Shown piece by piece: positions 9,500 to 20,158 of a stretch of DNA of 64,000 bases (its first letter is position 1; each line of letters starts with the position of its first letter). A program made the translations under genes and the position numbers. The notes under the pieces were generated by a model. The model was not told the origin of the DNA. It ran no database searches and saw nothing but the letters and a program-made list of their open reading frames with translations. The stretch comes from Sulfuracidifex tepidarius (lineage in GTDB: Archaea > Thermoproteota > Thermoprotei_A > Sulfolobales > Sulfolobaceae), in contig NZ_AP018929.1 in the NCBI RefSeq assembly GCF_008326425.1, positions 882,875 through 946,874 on the forward strand, read 5' to 3'.

Positions 9500-10346
9500 T
9501 TTAAACTATAAATCTTACTTTTATAATTTTATAAGTAAAATCTAATCGAATAATTATCTTTGTATAATAATTATCTTTGTATAATGCTCCCGGATAGTAG
9601 AGGAGAAGGGGTATTAACACTTTTCATTTTAGAAGAGTCTTTATTAAAAAGTTATTAACGTTTTGCTCTTTAGGTCTTCTGATCCAGCCCCAGATCCTTG
9701 ATTTCTTCTTGTGATGACCGCTTAAAATCTTTAATGAAAATTTTTTAGTTAAAATGAAAAATTAATGAACCTTTATTATGAAATAGTCCCATATGATCTT
9801 CTATATTTTTGTATATATTTAGTATGATAGTGCTATTATAGCAAGGAGTTTTAGATCCCTATAAAAGTACTGGAAGAGAAAGAGACTGACTCCCCGCCCT
9901 AAAGGGCAAGGCTTTCAATCTTTTGTAAAGAGAGACAGGAAATTAATGGGAAAGTAATAGTGCGAGGAGAGGGCTTCGCTTTATCGTGCTTGGAGCAGAG
10001 ACAGAATGAACAGTTTAGGTAATTTTGAGGTCGACTTTCATAAGATTCATGTAAAAAGGTTCCTTCGTTCTTTTCCTGTAAACTGTATGTCTGACCTAAG
10101 GGGTAATGGAGGGCAGGGTAGAGTGTGGCTGACTTTTACAGAGAGTCATCTTTCTGTTTCAGTCTCCTCAACGAGCAGATACTCCAACACCTATTACAGT
10201 GTACAATAGAGTTGTGTGTGACAACGGCCATGAATTCATTACGGGTTAAGATACTATCGGGAGAGACGATCCACACATGGTCTACTTTTGATATTATGAG
10301 ACTAAGGCCGCAGGATACATGAGGAATGCATGTCCCCTTCATGACA
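9500..10346. other. Gene-poor stretch
   Basis: AT-rich to about 9880, then a solo tnpB-type end at 9885-9927. Small frames around 10006-10340 on both strands have no supportable motif. I see no gene here. Confidence 0.45.
9885..9927. repeat. Solo end of an IS200/IS605-type element
   Basis: GACTGACTCCCCGCCCTAAA, then GGGCAAGGCTTTCAATC and TTTTGTAA, nearly identical to 2093-2136, with no transposon gene attached. A CCCGCCCTAAAGGGC hairpin is retained. Confidence 0.6.
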
Positions 10347-11342
10347 TCAATCTAAGGTAAGGGTGAAGATCCAAGGTACGGGCCTCTTGAAGTTCAGGTT
10401 CACCACTACGTTATCGTCGCTACCTTGGCCTACAAGAACGTGCGGGTCTATTACGTAGCCTGGGTGCCCGTCCACCATACCCCAGTCCCACATCATCCCT
10501 CCAGCAGAAGGTGAGAGTATCACAGTGATGTAAGGTTTATTAGACGACTCGTTGTAGGTGACTTGACCGTTCACCGCATAGGCGAAAGCCAGGAAGGGGT
10601 ACTGATCCGGGAAGGGTATGACGGAAATGTTGTAGGGGGAGTAGTACACCAGCGAGAAGTTATAGTCCTTGAACACCGTCCCGTTGGAGAACCTCTGGTA
10701 TGTACCAGGCTGAACTACTACTATGAGGTTAGAGTCCACGGTAACTCCACCCTTGGTCCCGTTTATCTCGTAAGTAACCCCGTTCACGGGGGTTAACCCG
10801 AAGGCGGGCTTCACGGGGTAGCTAACTGTCTTGGGAGGTTCCCCGAAGGGCTTTGTAGACGTGACGAACTTGTACAGACCAGGAGAGGCGTTTGAGAACA
10901 TGATGCCGTCACCGTACATCCATGATACTTGTCCCGCTGTGGAGACCCCGGTGAAGTTACCGTCAAAGGAGGAGTAATTGACCTTCACTGTGGACCACGT
11001 ATTCGGAGCGAATACTAACACGAAAGGTAGGATCTTCCCCGTGAAGTAACCTTCGGTGGAGTTGTCCACTTCGAGCGCGAAACCTGGTCCACTGGTGAGC
11101 ATGAGGGTGACTTCGTAGGAGGTAAGGGTCATGTTGCCCACGTGAGCGTAAGTCCCTGGCGGTACCACCAAGATCATTGGACCGAGCCACATGACCGTAC
11201 CTTGAAGGTCATGGATGTACTTCACCGATTCCGCATCAACAGACATAGAGGGTTCGTGGGTAGAAAAATGATAAGCGAAGAGCCCTCCTGCCAAGCTTAG
11301 AAGGAAAAGAGAAACTATTACGAGGGGAATCTTTTTGTTCAT
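10347..11342 (-). CDS. Exported protein with internal duplication, unknown function
   Basis: This 331-residue protein begins with a basic-hydrophobic signal peptide or anchor (about residues 1-24). The rest is beta-rich and carries many N-glycosylation sequons. Two halves look related: VVPPGTYAHVGNMTLTSYEV near residue 60 and VVQPGTYQRFSNGTVFKDYN near residue 208, each followed by similar strands, suggesting a duplicated beta domain. No catalytic motif is evident. It likely faces the outside of the cell under the S-layer. It is flanked by non-coding DNA. Confidence 0.8.
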   Translation of the reverse strand: MNKKIPLVIVSLFLLSLAGGLFAYHFSTHEPSMSVDAESVKYIHDLQGTVMWLGPMILVVPPGTYAHVGNMTLTSYEVTLMLTSGPGFALEVDNSTEGYFTGKILPFVLVFAPNTWSTVKVNYSSFDGNFTGVSTAGQVSWMYGDGIMFSNASPGLYKFVTSTKPFGEPPKTVSYPVKPAFGLTPVNGVTYEINGTKGGVTVDSNLIVVVQPGTYQRFSNGTVFKDYNFSLVYYSPYNISVIPFPDQYPFLAFAYAVNGQVTYNESSNKPYITVILSPSAGGMMWDWGMVDGHPGYVIDPHVLVGQGSDDNVVVNLNFKRPVPWIFTLTLD

Positions 11343-11810
11343 GTAGAGTAGAACAAAACTGGAGAATTTAAACTTTCTTCAATTTAGAGAGATATATCAC
11401 GATGCACTTTTTCACTCTGCCCACAATTGACTACACTATTAATAGATGAGTTTTTACACAGCTCAGCAAAGAGACCATACCTTTACATGGGTATGTAGCA
11501 CAACTTCCTCTGCTTCTCTGTTCTTGTGATCCAGTTGCGCCAAGCGGTGAATCCGTGTACACATAGACTCACTAGGGTTAAACTATGTGTGTTCTACAGA
11601 TGGAGGTGTCCAAGTACCTTACAATGGAGTAGAACCTTTTCTGAATAACAAACTTCAGGTGTAGTTTACGAAGAAACCTAGAAGAGGAGTTTCAACCTTT
11701 CTCGTGTAATTCAAGAAGCTAACGTTGATTTGCCCATTGCTATTGTAAAAGGACATGCTCGGGCTCGAAAACGGGAAGTACTCTTCCGCTTGGTAGTAGC
11801 TATTTCGTCA
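11343..11810. other. Non-coding stretch
   Basis: No supportable gene. It leads into a decayed duplicate of the end of the 12556-14217 gene. Confidence 0.4.
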
Positions 11811-11811
11811 A

Positions 11812-11990
11812 GTTTGGGCTAGCTGGGCTCGTCGAAGGTCTGACATCTACAACGTTTACACGTACCGTTATCAAATTATAGCTCTTAGCAGTGTGCAATA
11901 TTACAACGCAAATGACCAGTTAGTCATGTCTGTTAATGGCACTGGGCATGTCTACTTGAGCTATGAGACTCCACTGTTAAGCACGTTTGA
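11812..11990 (+). pseudogene. Inverted partial duplicate of the C-terminal end of the 553-residue protein gene
   Basis: On the plus strand this stretch encodes pieces identical or close to the C-terminal part of the protein at 12556-14217, including FGLAGLVEGL and NDQLVMSVNGTGHVYLSYE, separated by unrelated bases. It is in the opposite orientation to the parent gene and about 700 bp away. A remnant, not a gene. Confidence 0.75.
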
Positions 11991-12065
11991 CTTTAATTGT
12001 TTTACAACTTATTATAATAATATATAACAATATTAATCCATTATTTATATAAGGAAAGAAAAAGT

Positions 12066-12563
12066 TCAACTGCCAGGGAAACGGTTTGGAAAGGAAGGTT
12101 CCTCAGTGTGTGAGCTTCTGTAGTAAAGGAACGCGGCTATTATGCTAGGTATAATCAGTATGTAGAAGTAAAAGTTGAACACTCCCAATGGGAAGGAGAG
12201 TGCGCTCACTCCCCAAAGCCAGGATCTCGTCTTAAACGCCAAGGCTAGGTAGATCCCAGAGAGGAACAGGGACGAAATGAGTGAGACTAGTAGAGCGGGA
12301 TAGAACAGGAAAATGACACGGGTAACAACAAACCCTAAAGTAAGGTAAACCACGTTCTTGTCCCAAAGGGAGAGGAAGAGAACCAAGAGGATCGCAGTGA
12401 AAATGAGACGTGCCACGTCCAAGTTCCCTGGGTCGTAAACCATGAAGGAAGGAGTATAAAACGAGGAAGTGGTAAGGAAAGACGAGACATCGAGATAAGC
12501 GAAGATGGACAGGAAGTAAGCCACGTAAAGGATAGAGAATAACCTCAGGTTCACCTCACTCAC
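12066..12563 (-). CDS. Small polytopic membrane protein (about 5 helices)
   Basis: This 165-residue, very hydrophobic protein has about five predicted membrane helices and short loops. The start ATG lies within the end of the upstream 553-residue gene (8-base overlap), so the two are an operon and probably translationally coupled. Aromatic and Ser-rich composition; no transporter signature recognised. It may be a membrane partner of the large anchored protein encoded upstream. Family unknown. Confidence 0.8.
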   Translation of the reverse strand: MSEVNLRLFSILYVAYFLSIFAYLDVSSFLTTSSFYTPSFMVYDPGNLDVARLIFTAILLVLFLSLWDKNVVYLTLGFVVTRVIFLFYPALLVSLISSLFLSGIYLALAFKTRSWLWGVSALSFPLGVFNFYFYILIIPSIIAAFLYYRSSHTEEPSFPNRFPGS

Positions 12564-14217
12564 CGTAGTAGCTGGTGTAGTTCATCACGAATCCGAAACT
12601 GGGAACGTGTTTAACAGTCGAGTAATTCTCGTAGCTCAAGTAGACATGCCCAGTGCCATTAACAGACATGACTAACTGGTCATTTGCGTTGTAATATTGC
12701 ACATTGTTGGGAAGTTGAATTGATATAGCGTCTATAATAGCTGTAGATATTAGACCCTCGACGAGCCCAGCTAGCCCAAAGGTACTTAATGAAATAGCTA
12801 TGGTCGTAGCTGCAGCCAAAATATCGGTTGGTATTTCGTATGGGTTATTGACGTGGACGTACGTAGATGTCGTATAAGTTGCCCACGTATTTCCTGATCT
12901 AGCGAAGATTCTTGAGCTTTCGTAGTTTATGTCACCGTCCTTCCACCTCACCTCCCCGTAATGGGAGAAAGATACGTGGGTACCCTCTACTTGGTACAGC
13001 ATAGTTGGGGTACCGTTTCCCTCGATGAACGACTTGTCTGTACCTTCAGGTGTGTGATATTCCACGCACGTGAAGGATGTGGTCTCCTCCACTGCTCCTC
13101 CTACGTCACGGTATGATGGATTAGCGTAAAGTACCTCCGTCACTGTCACGTTAGCTTCTGGTACGTTCAGGAAGGAGCCTGCTTGATGTGCCTTTGAAGA
13201 GACGACCGGGCACGCTATTGTAGAGACGCAGTATTGCACCACGGCCACAGTAGCGTTGTAGTAAGTGTACATAGTAGGTGAGAATAACTTATGCAGGAAA
13301 GAATAGTAATAACTAGAGAACCCAAACCAGTTCACGTTAGCGCTGTAAGACGTACCTATGTACGGGCCTCCATAGTTTGAGGAGTTGCTCACGGCCTCCC
13401 ATCCTACTTTACCAGTCAAAGCTGAAGATAAGTATATTGAACTGTAGTCGTCGCGGTGAGCTACGTTGTTGGAGATGGTCAGCCAGCTCATGGGGACTTC
13501 CAAGTCGTGAATTACGATACCCTTATAGCTCGGGCGGTAATCTGACGGAGGGTACCCATCAGCGTAACACGGAGCACTTCCGTTGAATGGAGTGACGTTA
13601 ATCACGTAGTTGTCCAGTTTGCCTGAACCTCCTCCGCATCCCGGGCAATAAATACGTGGCGTCGCGTCAACCTTCTTGTCCAACTCGTCCTCCAATGAGT
13701 GGAGGTAAGAGTAGTCCACGTGCACTTCCCTCGGTACAACGTTGATCGTGCTCACCACTTGGATGGGGTAGCCGTGGAAAACCCACCGAGGGTTGTAATC
13801 CACCTCCTCAGCCGAGTAGTACATGTGACCTGACTTCACGTACGACGCTATCACGAGGAGCGAAGTGTTACCTTCCTTGCCCTCCCAAGCTTTAATGTAT
13901 GGCGAAACCTCACTGAAAGGGATAGTGAGCTCGTCAGTCCTCCTGGTCTCCAGCTCCACCACCTTGTTGGGCAAGTTGACGAAGACGCTTACTATGGTGG
14001 GTTCCTGGGTTCCTGACACATATGTCTTCACTAGGAATGAAGGGTCTCCCATCCTGTTGAGGAAGTACTCTACCTCACCGTTGTCGGTGTGGTAGAAACC
14101 AACTAGGATTGGAGAGAACAGGAAGTACACTACGCCGAGGAATGAAGCTGCGACTGTCATGGCAAGGAGGACGTAAGAGAGGCCCTTCTTCCCCCATAAC
14201 ATACCTTTGTGGCTCAT
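12556..14217 (-). CDS. Large membrane-anchored extracellular protein with a CxxC site
   Basis: This 553-residue protein has an N-terminal membrane helix (about residues 12-36), a long extracellular Asn/Ser/Tyr-rich region with many sequons, a CPGCGGGSG motif near residue 190, further Cys pairs (YC...AC) that may form disulfides, and a hydrophobic Ala/Ile-rich segment near residues 467-495. It is the first gene of a two-gene operon with the 5-helix protein at 12066-12563. Possible roles include a surface protein or assembly factor; the sequence does not decide. A decayed inverted copy of its 3' end lies at 11812-11990. Confidence 0.8.
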   Translation of the reverse strand: MSHKGMLWGKKGLSYVLLAMTVAASFLGVVYFLFSPILVGFYHTDNGEVEYFLNRMGDPSFLVKTYVSGTQEPTIVSVFVNLPNKVVELETRRTDELTIPFSEVSPYIKAWEGKEGNTSLLVIASYVKSGHMYYSAEEVDYNPRWVFHGYPIQVVSTINVVPREVHVDYSYLHSLEDELDKKVDATPRIYCPGCGGGSGKLDNYVINVTPFNGSAPCYADGYPPSDYRPSYKGIVIHDLEVPMSWLTISNNVAHRDDYSSIYLSSALTGKVGWEAVSNSSNYGGPYIGTSYSANVNWFGFSSYYYSFLHKLFSPTMYTYYNATVAVVQYCVSTIACPVVSSKAHQAGSFLNVPEANVTVTEVLYANPSYRDVGGAVEETTSFTCVEYHTPEGTDKSFIEGNGTPTMLYQVEGTHVSFSHYGEVRWKDGDINYESSRIFARSGNTWATYTTSTYVHVNNPYEIPTDILAAATTIAISLSTFGLAGLVEGLISTAIIDAISIQLPNNVQYYNANDQLVMSVNGTGHVYLSYENYSTVKHVPSFGFVMNYTSYYGE

Positions 14218-16004
14218 AATTTACCTCGCCCGCATGGAGCTTTCATTATATTTGTAGCTATGTAAATAAAAAATTTCCGTTCTGTTAACGCCTTTACTTT
14301 CATACATTTTCCTGTCTTCCAACATTTTCGCGTCTCCATGATATTACCAGCATTAACATTAGAGCTATTGGTTATATATTTTGTGATATTAGGTTTAGAA
14401 AGTTTTCATTCTACGTATTTAACCTTTTCCTTAGACTTTGAAAAGCAAGGAAACTATCGCCAATACGTTAGGCGTAGATAATCGCTGATGAGAGATCGTT
14501 GTGCACTCGCTCTGTCTTTCAAAATTCAAGGAAGTGTAACCTTAAGCAAAAATTTTTCAAGTAGTATCAAGTCTATATTTAATATATTTTAGTTTCTAGT
14601 AATTAACTGAAAGCAACGTAGCTTCCTGTGTTAGCGCCCCGTCTCTAAATCATAATTCTCAAAATATTGAGTCAATACAGATTTTTCTCCACTGTATCAC
14701 GTGGACTGAGACTAGAACCTTTGAGTCCCCCTGTGCGTACGTCAGGCTTTTCCTCTGACAACTCATCAGTGAATTAACCTACACTATACTTCATCAGGTG
14801 TTAAAGGGCAAGAAACATTCTGCGTCGACGTTCAAGGCTCACAGCGCTACCTCACGCTTGGTGTTAGACCATTAGCTCCTTTGAACATTGAAGTAACTCT
14901 TTACGGCGAACGTTGAGGTCTCAAGATAGTACAGATCTGAAATATAGATCTTGTCTTTTAAGGTCTGATTGAGTATAAACTGAGATCCGAAATCGTTTTA
15001 CCACCACGATTGCTAGTAAATAATGAACCACACGCGTCAAACATCTAAAAAATAACGGTTTTAGTTAAATTTTTACTAACGGTTTTATTAATGCGCTTGA
15101 CGTTTCAAAATCCGTGTTGTCCACATCTCCCCGAGTGTACGTCTCCCCCACCTACTCTACGGAGTTCCGCGTCTCTTTCCCGCACGAGAGGGAGTTAAGG
15201 GCTTTCGATAAGGAATCCCGTAAATCATTTCCTCCAACGTTAAAGGTCAGGAGACCCCTTGATGAAATTAATTATTAAAAAACAATCTTCACTTTTCAAC
15301 TTGATATGTGATTTCTATACCTTACTGTTTCTGGCCCTGAGCTTGGTCTTTCTTCTGAGTCTTGTTCTTCTTGCCCGCCATTTTGGCTCTAAATACATGA
15401 TACTCTCAGGACAGTTAAAACACTTTTTAGGCAAGAACGGTTATATCTCTAACATTAATAGAGAAGGGAGAACCGCATAAATATCTAAATTGCATGGCTC
15501 AGATTAACTTGTCTTTTCATTACAACCGCCTCACTAGTGTAAATAATTTAATATTTCTTAGACGTAGAATGAAAGAAAGTAACGTGCATCCGACGTGCGA
15601 ACCTTAGTTCTTTATAAGGGGAAAGAAAGTTAGGTCTCGAATCATACCCTCGATACCCCCGTAGCTCGCCCATTATGCTACGCTTCACGAGAAGAACACC
15701 CAGATAATGCGTCCTGAGACTCTGTCCTACCTAGTGTGCAATGGTACAGAGAATGGTATCCCGCATTTGCCCGCTTCATCTGTGACGTTTGCTCCTACCT
15801 ACCCAAGGATCGCAAGATCGTGATTCGAAACGAAGACTCCACCGCGATAGTCTTAACCGTGATGTTTCGAGAGGAATCCTCTCATCCTGTCCCTTCTCCT
15901 CCCTTTCTCCTGAGGGGAGTTCCAGAAGTTACACATAAGACCAAAAACGGCAAGTAAATGCAAGAATTTTTGTAATAAAGAGACTGGATCGGATCAGAAT
16001 ATCC
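14218..16004. other. Long gene-poor stretch
   Basis: About 1.8 kb without a supportable gene. It contains dispersed repeat R1 (14941-14985). Frames at 15259-15480 and 15736-15957 lack motifs and a start signal; the first has one hydrophobic helix (about residues 22-44) and could be a small membrane protein, but I do not call it. Confidence 0.4.
14941..14985 (+). repeat. Dispersed repeat R1 (copy 3 of 4)
   Basis: Contains CTTGTCTTTTAAGGTCTGAT followed by TGAGTATAAAC, matching copies at 5846 and 6224 and the diverged copy at 34509 that was hit by an IS. Confidence 0.5.
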
Positions 16005-17456
16005 CTACTCTGTTCCCACATATTTCCTCTCCAAGTAATCCACCAACCTCGTCGGGTTATAGTCCTCGCCGAAGGACCTCTTGAGTAGTTCCTTGGGCGG
16101 GTAGGTGGCGCCGAACTTATGTACCTTCTCCCTTAACCAGTCCTTAACTACTTCCAGCTTACCTCCCCTGATCACGTCGTCTTCAAAGTCCATGTGGTGG
16201 TAAATCACGGCAGCCACGATGTTTCCTACAGTATATGAAGGGAAGTATCCGAAGGACCCGTGGCTCCAATGGATGTCCTGTAGGACTCCGTCAGAGTAGC
16301 TCTTAGGCCTCACTCCCAAGTACTCCTCTAACATGTCGTCGAAGAACTCCGGCAGCTCGCTGACACCCAATGACCCGTCTATTAGCTTCTTCTCGGCGAA
16401 GTACCTAACTGCTATGTGGAAGTTGTAGGTGAGCTCGTCCGCGTCTACCCTTATGGGTTGCGGCCTCACGGCGTTCAGATATCTGTAGACCTCCTCCACG
16501 CTTTTCCCCTTCACTAGGGGCTTCAGCCTTGGGTAGATTAGTCCCACGAAGCCCTTGCTCCTGCCTATGTTGTTCTCCCATAACCTGGACTGGGACTCGT
16601 GAACACCGAAGGAAGGTGCCTGAGCGAGAGGCGTGAACTCCAAAGACTCGTCCATCTGGAGCTCATAAATTGCGTGACCGGACTCGTGGATCAGGGAGTA
16701 GAGGGCCCTCTTGAAGTCGAAACCCTCGTACCTCACGGTTATCCTAACGTCGTGCCTGTTTATTCCAGTGGTGAAGGGGTGTGGGGACGAATCTATCCTG
16801 AACTTACCTCTCGGCATCCTCAATACGTCGTAGGCTATCTCGTTCACTACCCCCTCCATGATTTCCCTAGGATACGGCTCGTCCTCCAGCCCGCTAGGAG
16901 AGTTAAACCTCCCCTCTGCCTCCACTTTTTGAAGCACCCTCTTGAGGTCAGGGAGAAGAGAACCGAAAATGCCGTCCGCCTCATTAACGGTCAAACCCTC
17001 TTCGTAAAGGTCGAGGAGGGAGCTGTAAGGGTGGTCATTGTAGCCTAGAAGTTGCGCCACCTTTACCTTGAGTTCCACCATCCTATCCAAGTAGGGCTTG
17101 AAGGAAGAGAAGTCGTTCTTTACCCTAGCGTCCCTCCAGACCACTGCGGACTCTGCTGAGAGCTTGTTGATCTCCGCATCTACTTCCTCTGGAACGGAAT
17201 CTATATACCTTATCTCCCTCCAGAGTACCCTCTTAATTCCCGCCTCCATGTCGTCCCTTGGCTCGAGGTGCTCCACGTCCGCCTTGATTTCCAGTAGCTT
17301 CTTCCTCCTCATGGAGTTGAGGGTCGCCATTTCTTCAGCCCTATAAGATATGCCCTCTGGTGGCATGTAGGTCTCAATGTCCCAACCCATTAACCTCATG
17401 GCGTGGCTTATCGCCCAGACCTCCTTGAACTTGGTGAGAAAGGAATTAGAAATCAT
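16005..17456 (-). CDS. M32 family metallocarboxypeptidase (carboxypeptidase Taq type)
   Basis: This 483-residue protein has the zinc site of M32 carboxypeptidases: HESGH at about residues 257-261 and the third ligand in HESQSRLWEN (Glu at about 287). The family motifs around GINRHDVRIT (about 231-240), PQPIRVDADELTYNFH and the DIHWSHGSFGYFPSYTVGN segment are all present in the right order. Length fits the family (about 500). It removes C-terminal amino acids from peptides in the cytoplasm as part of protein turnover; no signal peptide is present. It is a single gene with no operon partner. No broken motif seen, so it should be active. Confidence 0.97.
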   Translation of the reverse strand: MISNSFLTKFKEVWAISHAMRLMGWDIETYMPPEGISYRAEEMATLNSMRRKKLLEIKADVEHLEPRDDMEAGIKRVLWREIRYIDSVPEEVDAEINKLSAESAVVWRDARVKNDFSSFKPYLDRMVELKVKVAQLLGYNDHPYSSLLDLYEEGLTVNEADGIFGSLLPDLKRVLQKVEAEGRFNSPSGLEDEPYPREIMEGVVNEIAYDVLRMPRGKFRIDSSPHPFTTGINRHDVRITVRYEGFDFKRALYSLIHESGHAIYELQMDESLEFTPLAQAPSFGVHESQSRLWENNIGRSKGFVGLIYPRLKPLVKGKSVEEVYRYLNAVRPQPIRVDADELTYNFHIAVRYFAEKKLIDGSLGVSELPEFFDDMLEEYLGVRPKSYSDGVLQDIHWSHGSFGYFPSYTVGNIVAAVIYHHMDFEDDVIRGGKLEVVKDWLREKVHKFGATYPPKELLKRSFGEDYNPTRLVDYLERKYVGTE

Positions 17457-18888
17457 GTTATCATATAGCCTAGTTGGTTTATTAACTCTTCTGGCTTGAA
17501 AGCGTCTTCTTCAACAGGCGTGCTCTACGTCTTTGGGGCTAGGTGACGCAATCGCGATCGGGCTTTACATGCCTATTCGATGTCCAGTCTGCAGGTAGGA
17601 CCTACGGAGCGCTTACTTGCCCGGCGCCGTCCGACTTCTGGTGTGCTCGGAGCGCTGGGCTTTGGTCTCGTTCACTGTTCCGACATCAGAACGGGTATAA
17701 AGACAGCTAAAGCGATGGCCCTTTACCTTTGCCTGAGCATAAGATGGGGTAAACGGGCCTTATGAGACGTGGAACCCCGGGTATAGAAGGTCAAGGTCTC
17801 TCGAATTTCGCCTTTTCCATGAATTGCACCAGAAGTCGGGCACTACACAGGAAGGGTTGAGGTCTCTTGAGTTTCATCCCCCTTTTCAAGAGCGTCAATA
17901 ACATTACCGAGGGAGAAGTCATCCCTCGGGCATCCGTGACCTTATCGCTTCCCGTCATGGACGACCATGGTATGTAGGTCTATCGAATCCCACGCCTTTA
18001 CCACCCATCCCCTGGGTGGAGACAAGAGGTTCTATCCACCTTGCCCATACACGTAGCTAAAGCAGACTTAAAGGCGCGGAGCTAATCGTTCTCATACACC
18101 GCGAGTAGAGATAGCTCCTTAGACAAGTGAATTAACTCAAATCGGAGAGGCAGTGCACAGTGAACAGGAAATGCCTCGGGATATGGAACAGTTTGCGGAG
18201 ATCAGCCACATGTCGCAACGAAAAAAGTCAAACACACTTTATGTCGATAAGACTAACATGGGTGACTTCATTTCAGGGCTTGTTGATCCAAGTCTAGTGA
18301 AATGCCTTGAAACTCCGAGGGAGAGTTTCCTTCCCACGTTAACTGATTTTCCTCGACTCCGTTGTCATTGCTGAGATGAGAGCATGTGGGACATGAGCGT
18401 TTGGAATCTAAATTACGTGTTTTAGCCTCCAGATAGTTCTGTCCTTCAAGTTCCTCATCTCCTCAAAACGGCGTCTGTTGGACACGTGCGTGTGATGACC
18501 TCTATATCAAGAAGTGACGCGGTGTGTTTATTATTTTAAATTTTAAAAACATGTGTCTCTAATTCAAGGAAAAATCATTAAATCACTATTTAAATGCATT
18601 ACGAGAATAATCAAGGTAAGTCCCCACTTCTCTTTCTCTAGATGTAAAGGAACTTCCCCTATTGCAGTTAAGGACTTCTTTCCTCAATGCCACGCTGGAT
18701 GTCTTACAGTGCAGAGGTGTGGAGAGATAAATACACGGTAAAACATGCGAAAGTCAACGGGAAGTAACGCTCGTATAAGTAGCTCAAGATGAGAACTTAA
18801 AAGGAAACCTAAATCTCCCCGTCGCGGTTTTCCCTCTCACATCCTTTTCATCTACCTACGGTTTCGAGTAACAAGTTCTCGCTCTGCA
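17457..18888. other. Long gene-poor stretch
   Basis: About 1.4 kb with no supportable gene. GC content from 17500 to 18120 is higher than expected for Sulfolobales intergenic DNA and short coding-like stretches occur in several frames, so this may be an old pseudogene I cannot identify. A short element resembling AGGTCTCT(C/T)GA(A/G)TTTC occurs twice (about 17790 and 17861). Confidence 0.35.
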
Positions 18889-19734
18889 TCACTGTGGCCA
18901 AGTTGCAGTTACGTTCCAGTTGGTCACGAAACTGGGTACTGACTCCTCTTTGGCTAGTTCCTTTACCTCGTTGTAGAAAGCGTCATGAGGATGAACCGCG
19001 TAGCCGAATGCCAGTACGCTCACGTTGTAGCTCTCCACGTACGCTGTGAGGTTCTTCACTTGGGTGAAGTTATTGAAGGAAATGTTATTTGGCGAAACCA
19101 CTTGTGTCCCGTAATCCTCAAAGAGAACGAAGTTAATGAAACTTGAGATGTTATGTAACACGTAGAACCCCCTGTTAACCCCTATAGTGGCGTTGGGGTA
19201 CTCCTCTCTAACCCAGTGTATCACACTGATCATACCCTGCTCAGTCCCCGGGTACTGTTCAGCGACGTCGACGTCGTCGAACATGACCCCTTGAAAGCCC
19301 ATTGACATGACGTATTTCACTTGACATTCAATGTACTCCTCCCAGGCAGGCGACGATACGTTGACCACGGACTGGTTCCACTGAGTATCGTACCCTATTG
19401 TTACGTTGGACGAAAGGGAACACGGCCCCAAAGACATGTTGGCGAACTCTCCGAGGTCTAAGTAAGCTATTTTCTCTCCGTGAATTTGGGATAAGACGGT
19501 GGAGTTGACCTGAGTGGGGTCGATGATAACTAAGGAGAAGTTGTTAAGCCAACCTATGACGCTTTGATTCACCGTGCCGTAGTATACTGCAAATGCCTCA
19601 ATTCGGTTTGTGTGCTTCGTCCCCGTGACATGCTTAGTCCCCGTGACGCCGGAGTTATTCTCAAAAATTACAAACCAGGAGAAGAGAAGCATCACAACAA
19701 GGCTCAATATAACAAGTTTTGCTTTAGCTGACAT
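18889..19734 (-). CDS. Membrane-anchored GH114-like TIM-barrel glycosidase
   Basis: This 281-residue protein has an N-terminal signal anchor (about residues 5-23) and then a domain matching the GH114 / endo-alpha-1,4-polygalactosaminidase fold. Visible motifs: LVIIDPTQV on an early strand, KIAYLDLGEF, the strand-end acidic pair GVMFDDVDVAEQYPG near residue 155, and NFVLFEDYG near residue 205. Several sequons indicate it faces outside. GH114 enzymes cut galactosamine-containing polymers; here the substrate could be an extracellular or S-layer glycan, which is inference. The short repeated stretch TGTKHVTGTKHTN follows the anchor and may be a linker. Confidence 0.75.
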   Translation of the reverse strand: MSAKAKLVILSLVVMLLFSWFVIFENNSGVTGTKHVTGTKHTNRIEAFAVYYGTVNQSVIGWLNNFSLVIIDPTQVNSTVLSQIHGEKIAYLDLGEFANMSLGPCSLSSNVTIGYDTQWNQSVVNVSSPAWEEYIECQVKYVMSMGFQGVMFDDVDVAEQYPGTEQGMISVIHWVREEYPNATIGVNRGFYVLHNISSFINFVLFEDYGTQVVSPNNISFNNFTQVKNLTAYVESYNVSVLAFGYAVHPHDAFYNEVKELAKEESVPSFVTNWNVTATWPQ

Positions 19735-19917
19735 AGACTGTCCTAGAAAAACAGTAATTTAAGCTTTACTTAAGCTTGGTGTATTTTTTTAAAAAAAGGG
19801 ACTGCAATAGTCGACGCATAATACACGTAAAATGAGCCGATCAATTAAGTAATCTGGAAAAGAAAATTTTTTAAACAGTTTTCTTTTATACTGTATAGGG
19901 TTCTTAAAAAAAGAGCA

Positions 19918-20158
19918 ATGTCAAAGTGTCCTTTACCTTATTGTGACAAGGAATTCAAGTCCAAGAGAGACCTTAATACACTTAAAGAAGTCTGTGAAAG
20001 AATGTCCGGTATGCTGTAAGAAGGCAACTTATGATGGACTAATCAAACATCTAAGGATGTCTAAAGACGAGGATCACAGGGGGCTCTCGTTTAAACTCTC
20101 CGAAACAAACCCGAAGATTAATCTAGGACGCAAGGAAATTAAAGATGTTAAACCTTAG
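19918..20158 (+). pseudogene. Frameshifted small C2H2-type zinc-finger protein
   Basis: An ATG at 19918 opens CPLPYCDKEFKSKRDLN, a first zinc-finger half, and a frame change near 19980 continues with HLKKSVKECPVCCKKATYDG and LIKHLRMSKDEDH. Together they make two C2H2-like fingers in about 80 residues. One lost base around 19978-19984 would explain the break; a sequencing error is possible. Such small fingers are common in Sulfolobales viruses, plasmids and chromosomes and usually bind DNA. A TATA-like TTTTATACTG lies about 25 bp before the start. Confidence 0.65.

Noticed and set aside
15259-15480. 73-codon ORF with one hydrophobic helix
   Set aside because: Could be a small membrane protein, but a single hydrophobic run in an AT-rich frame is weak evidence and no paralogue or context supports it.
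17580-18374. Small plus-strand ORFs
   Set aside because: No motif, no ribosome-binding element and codon use unlike neighbouring genes.
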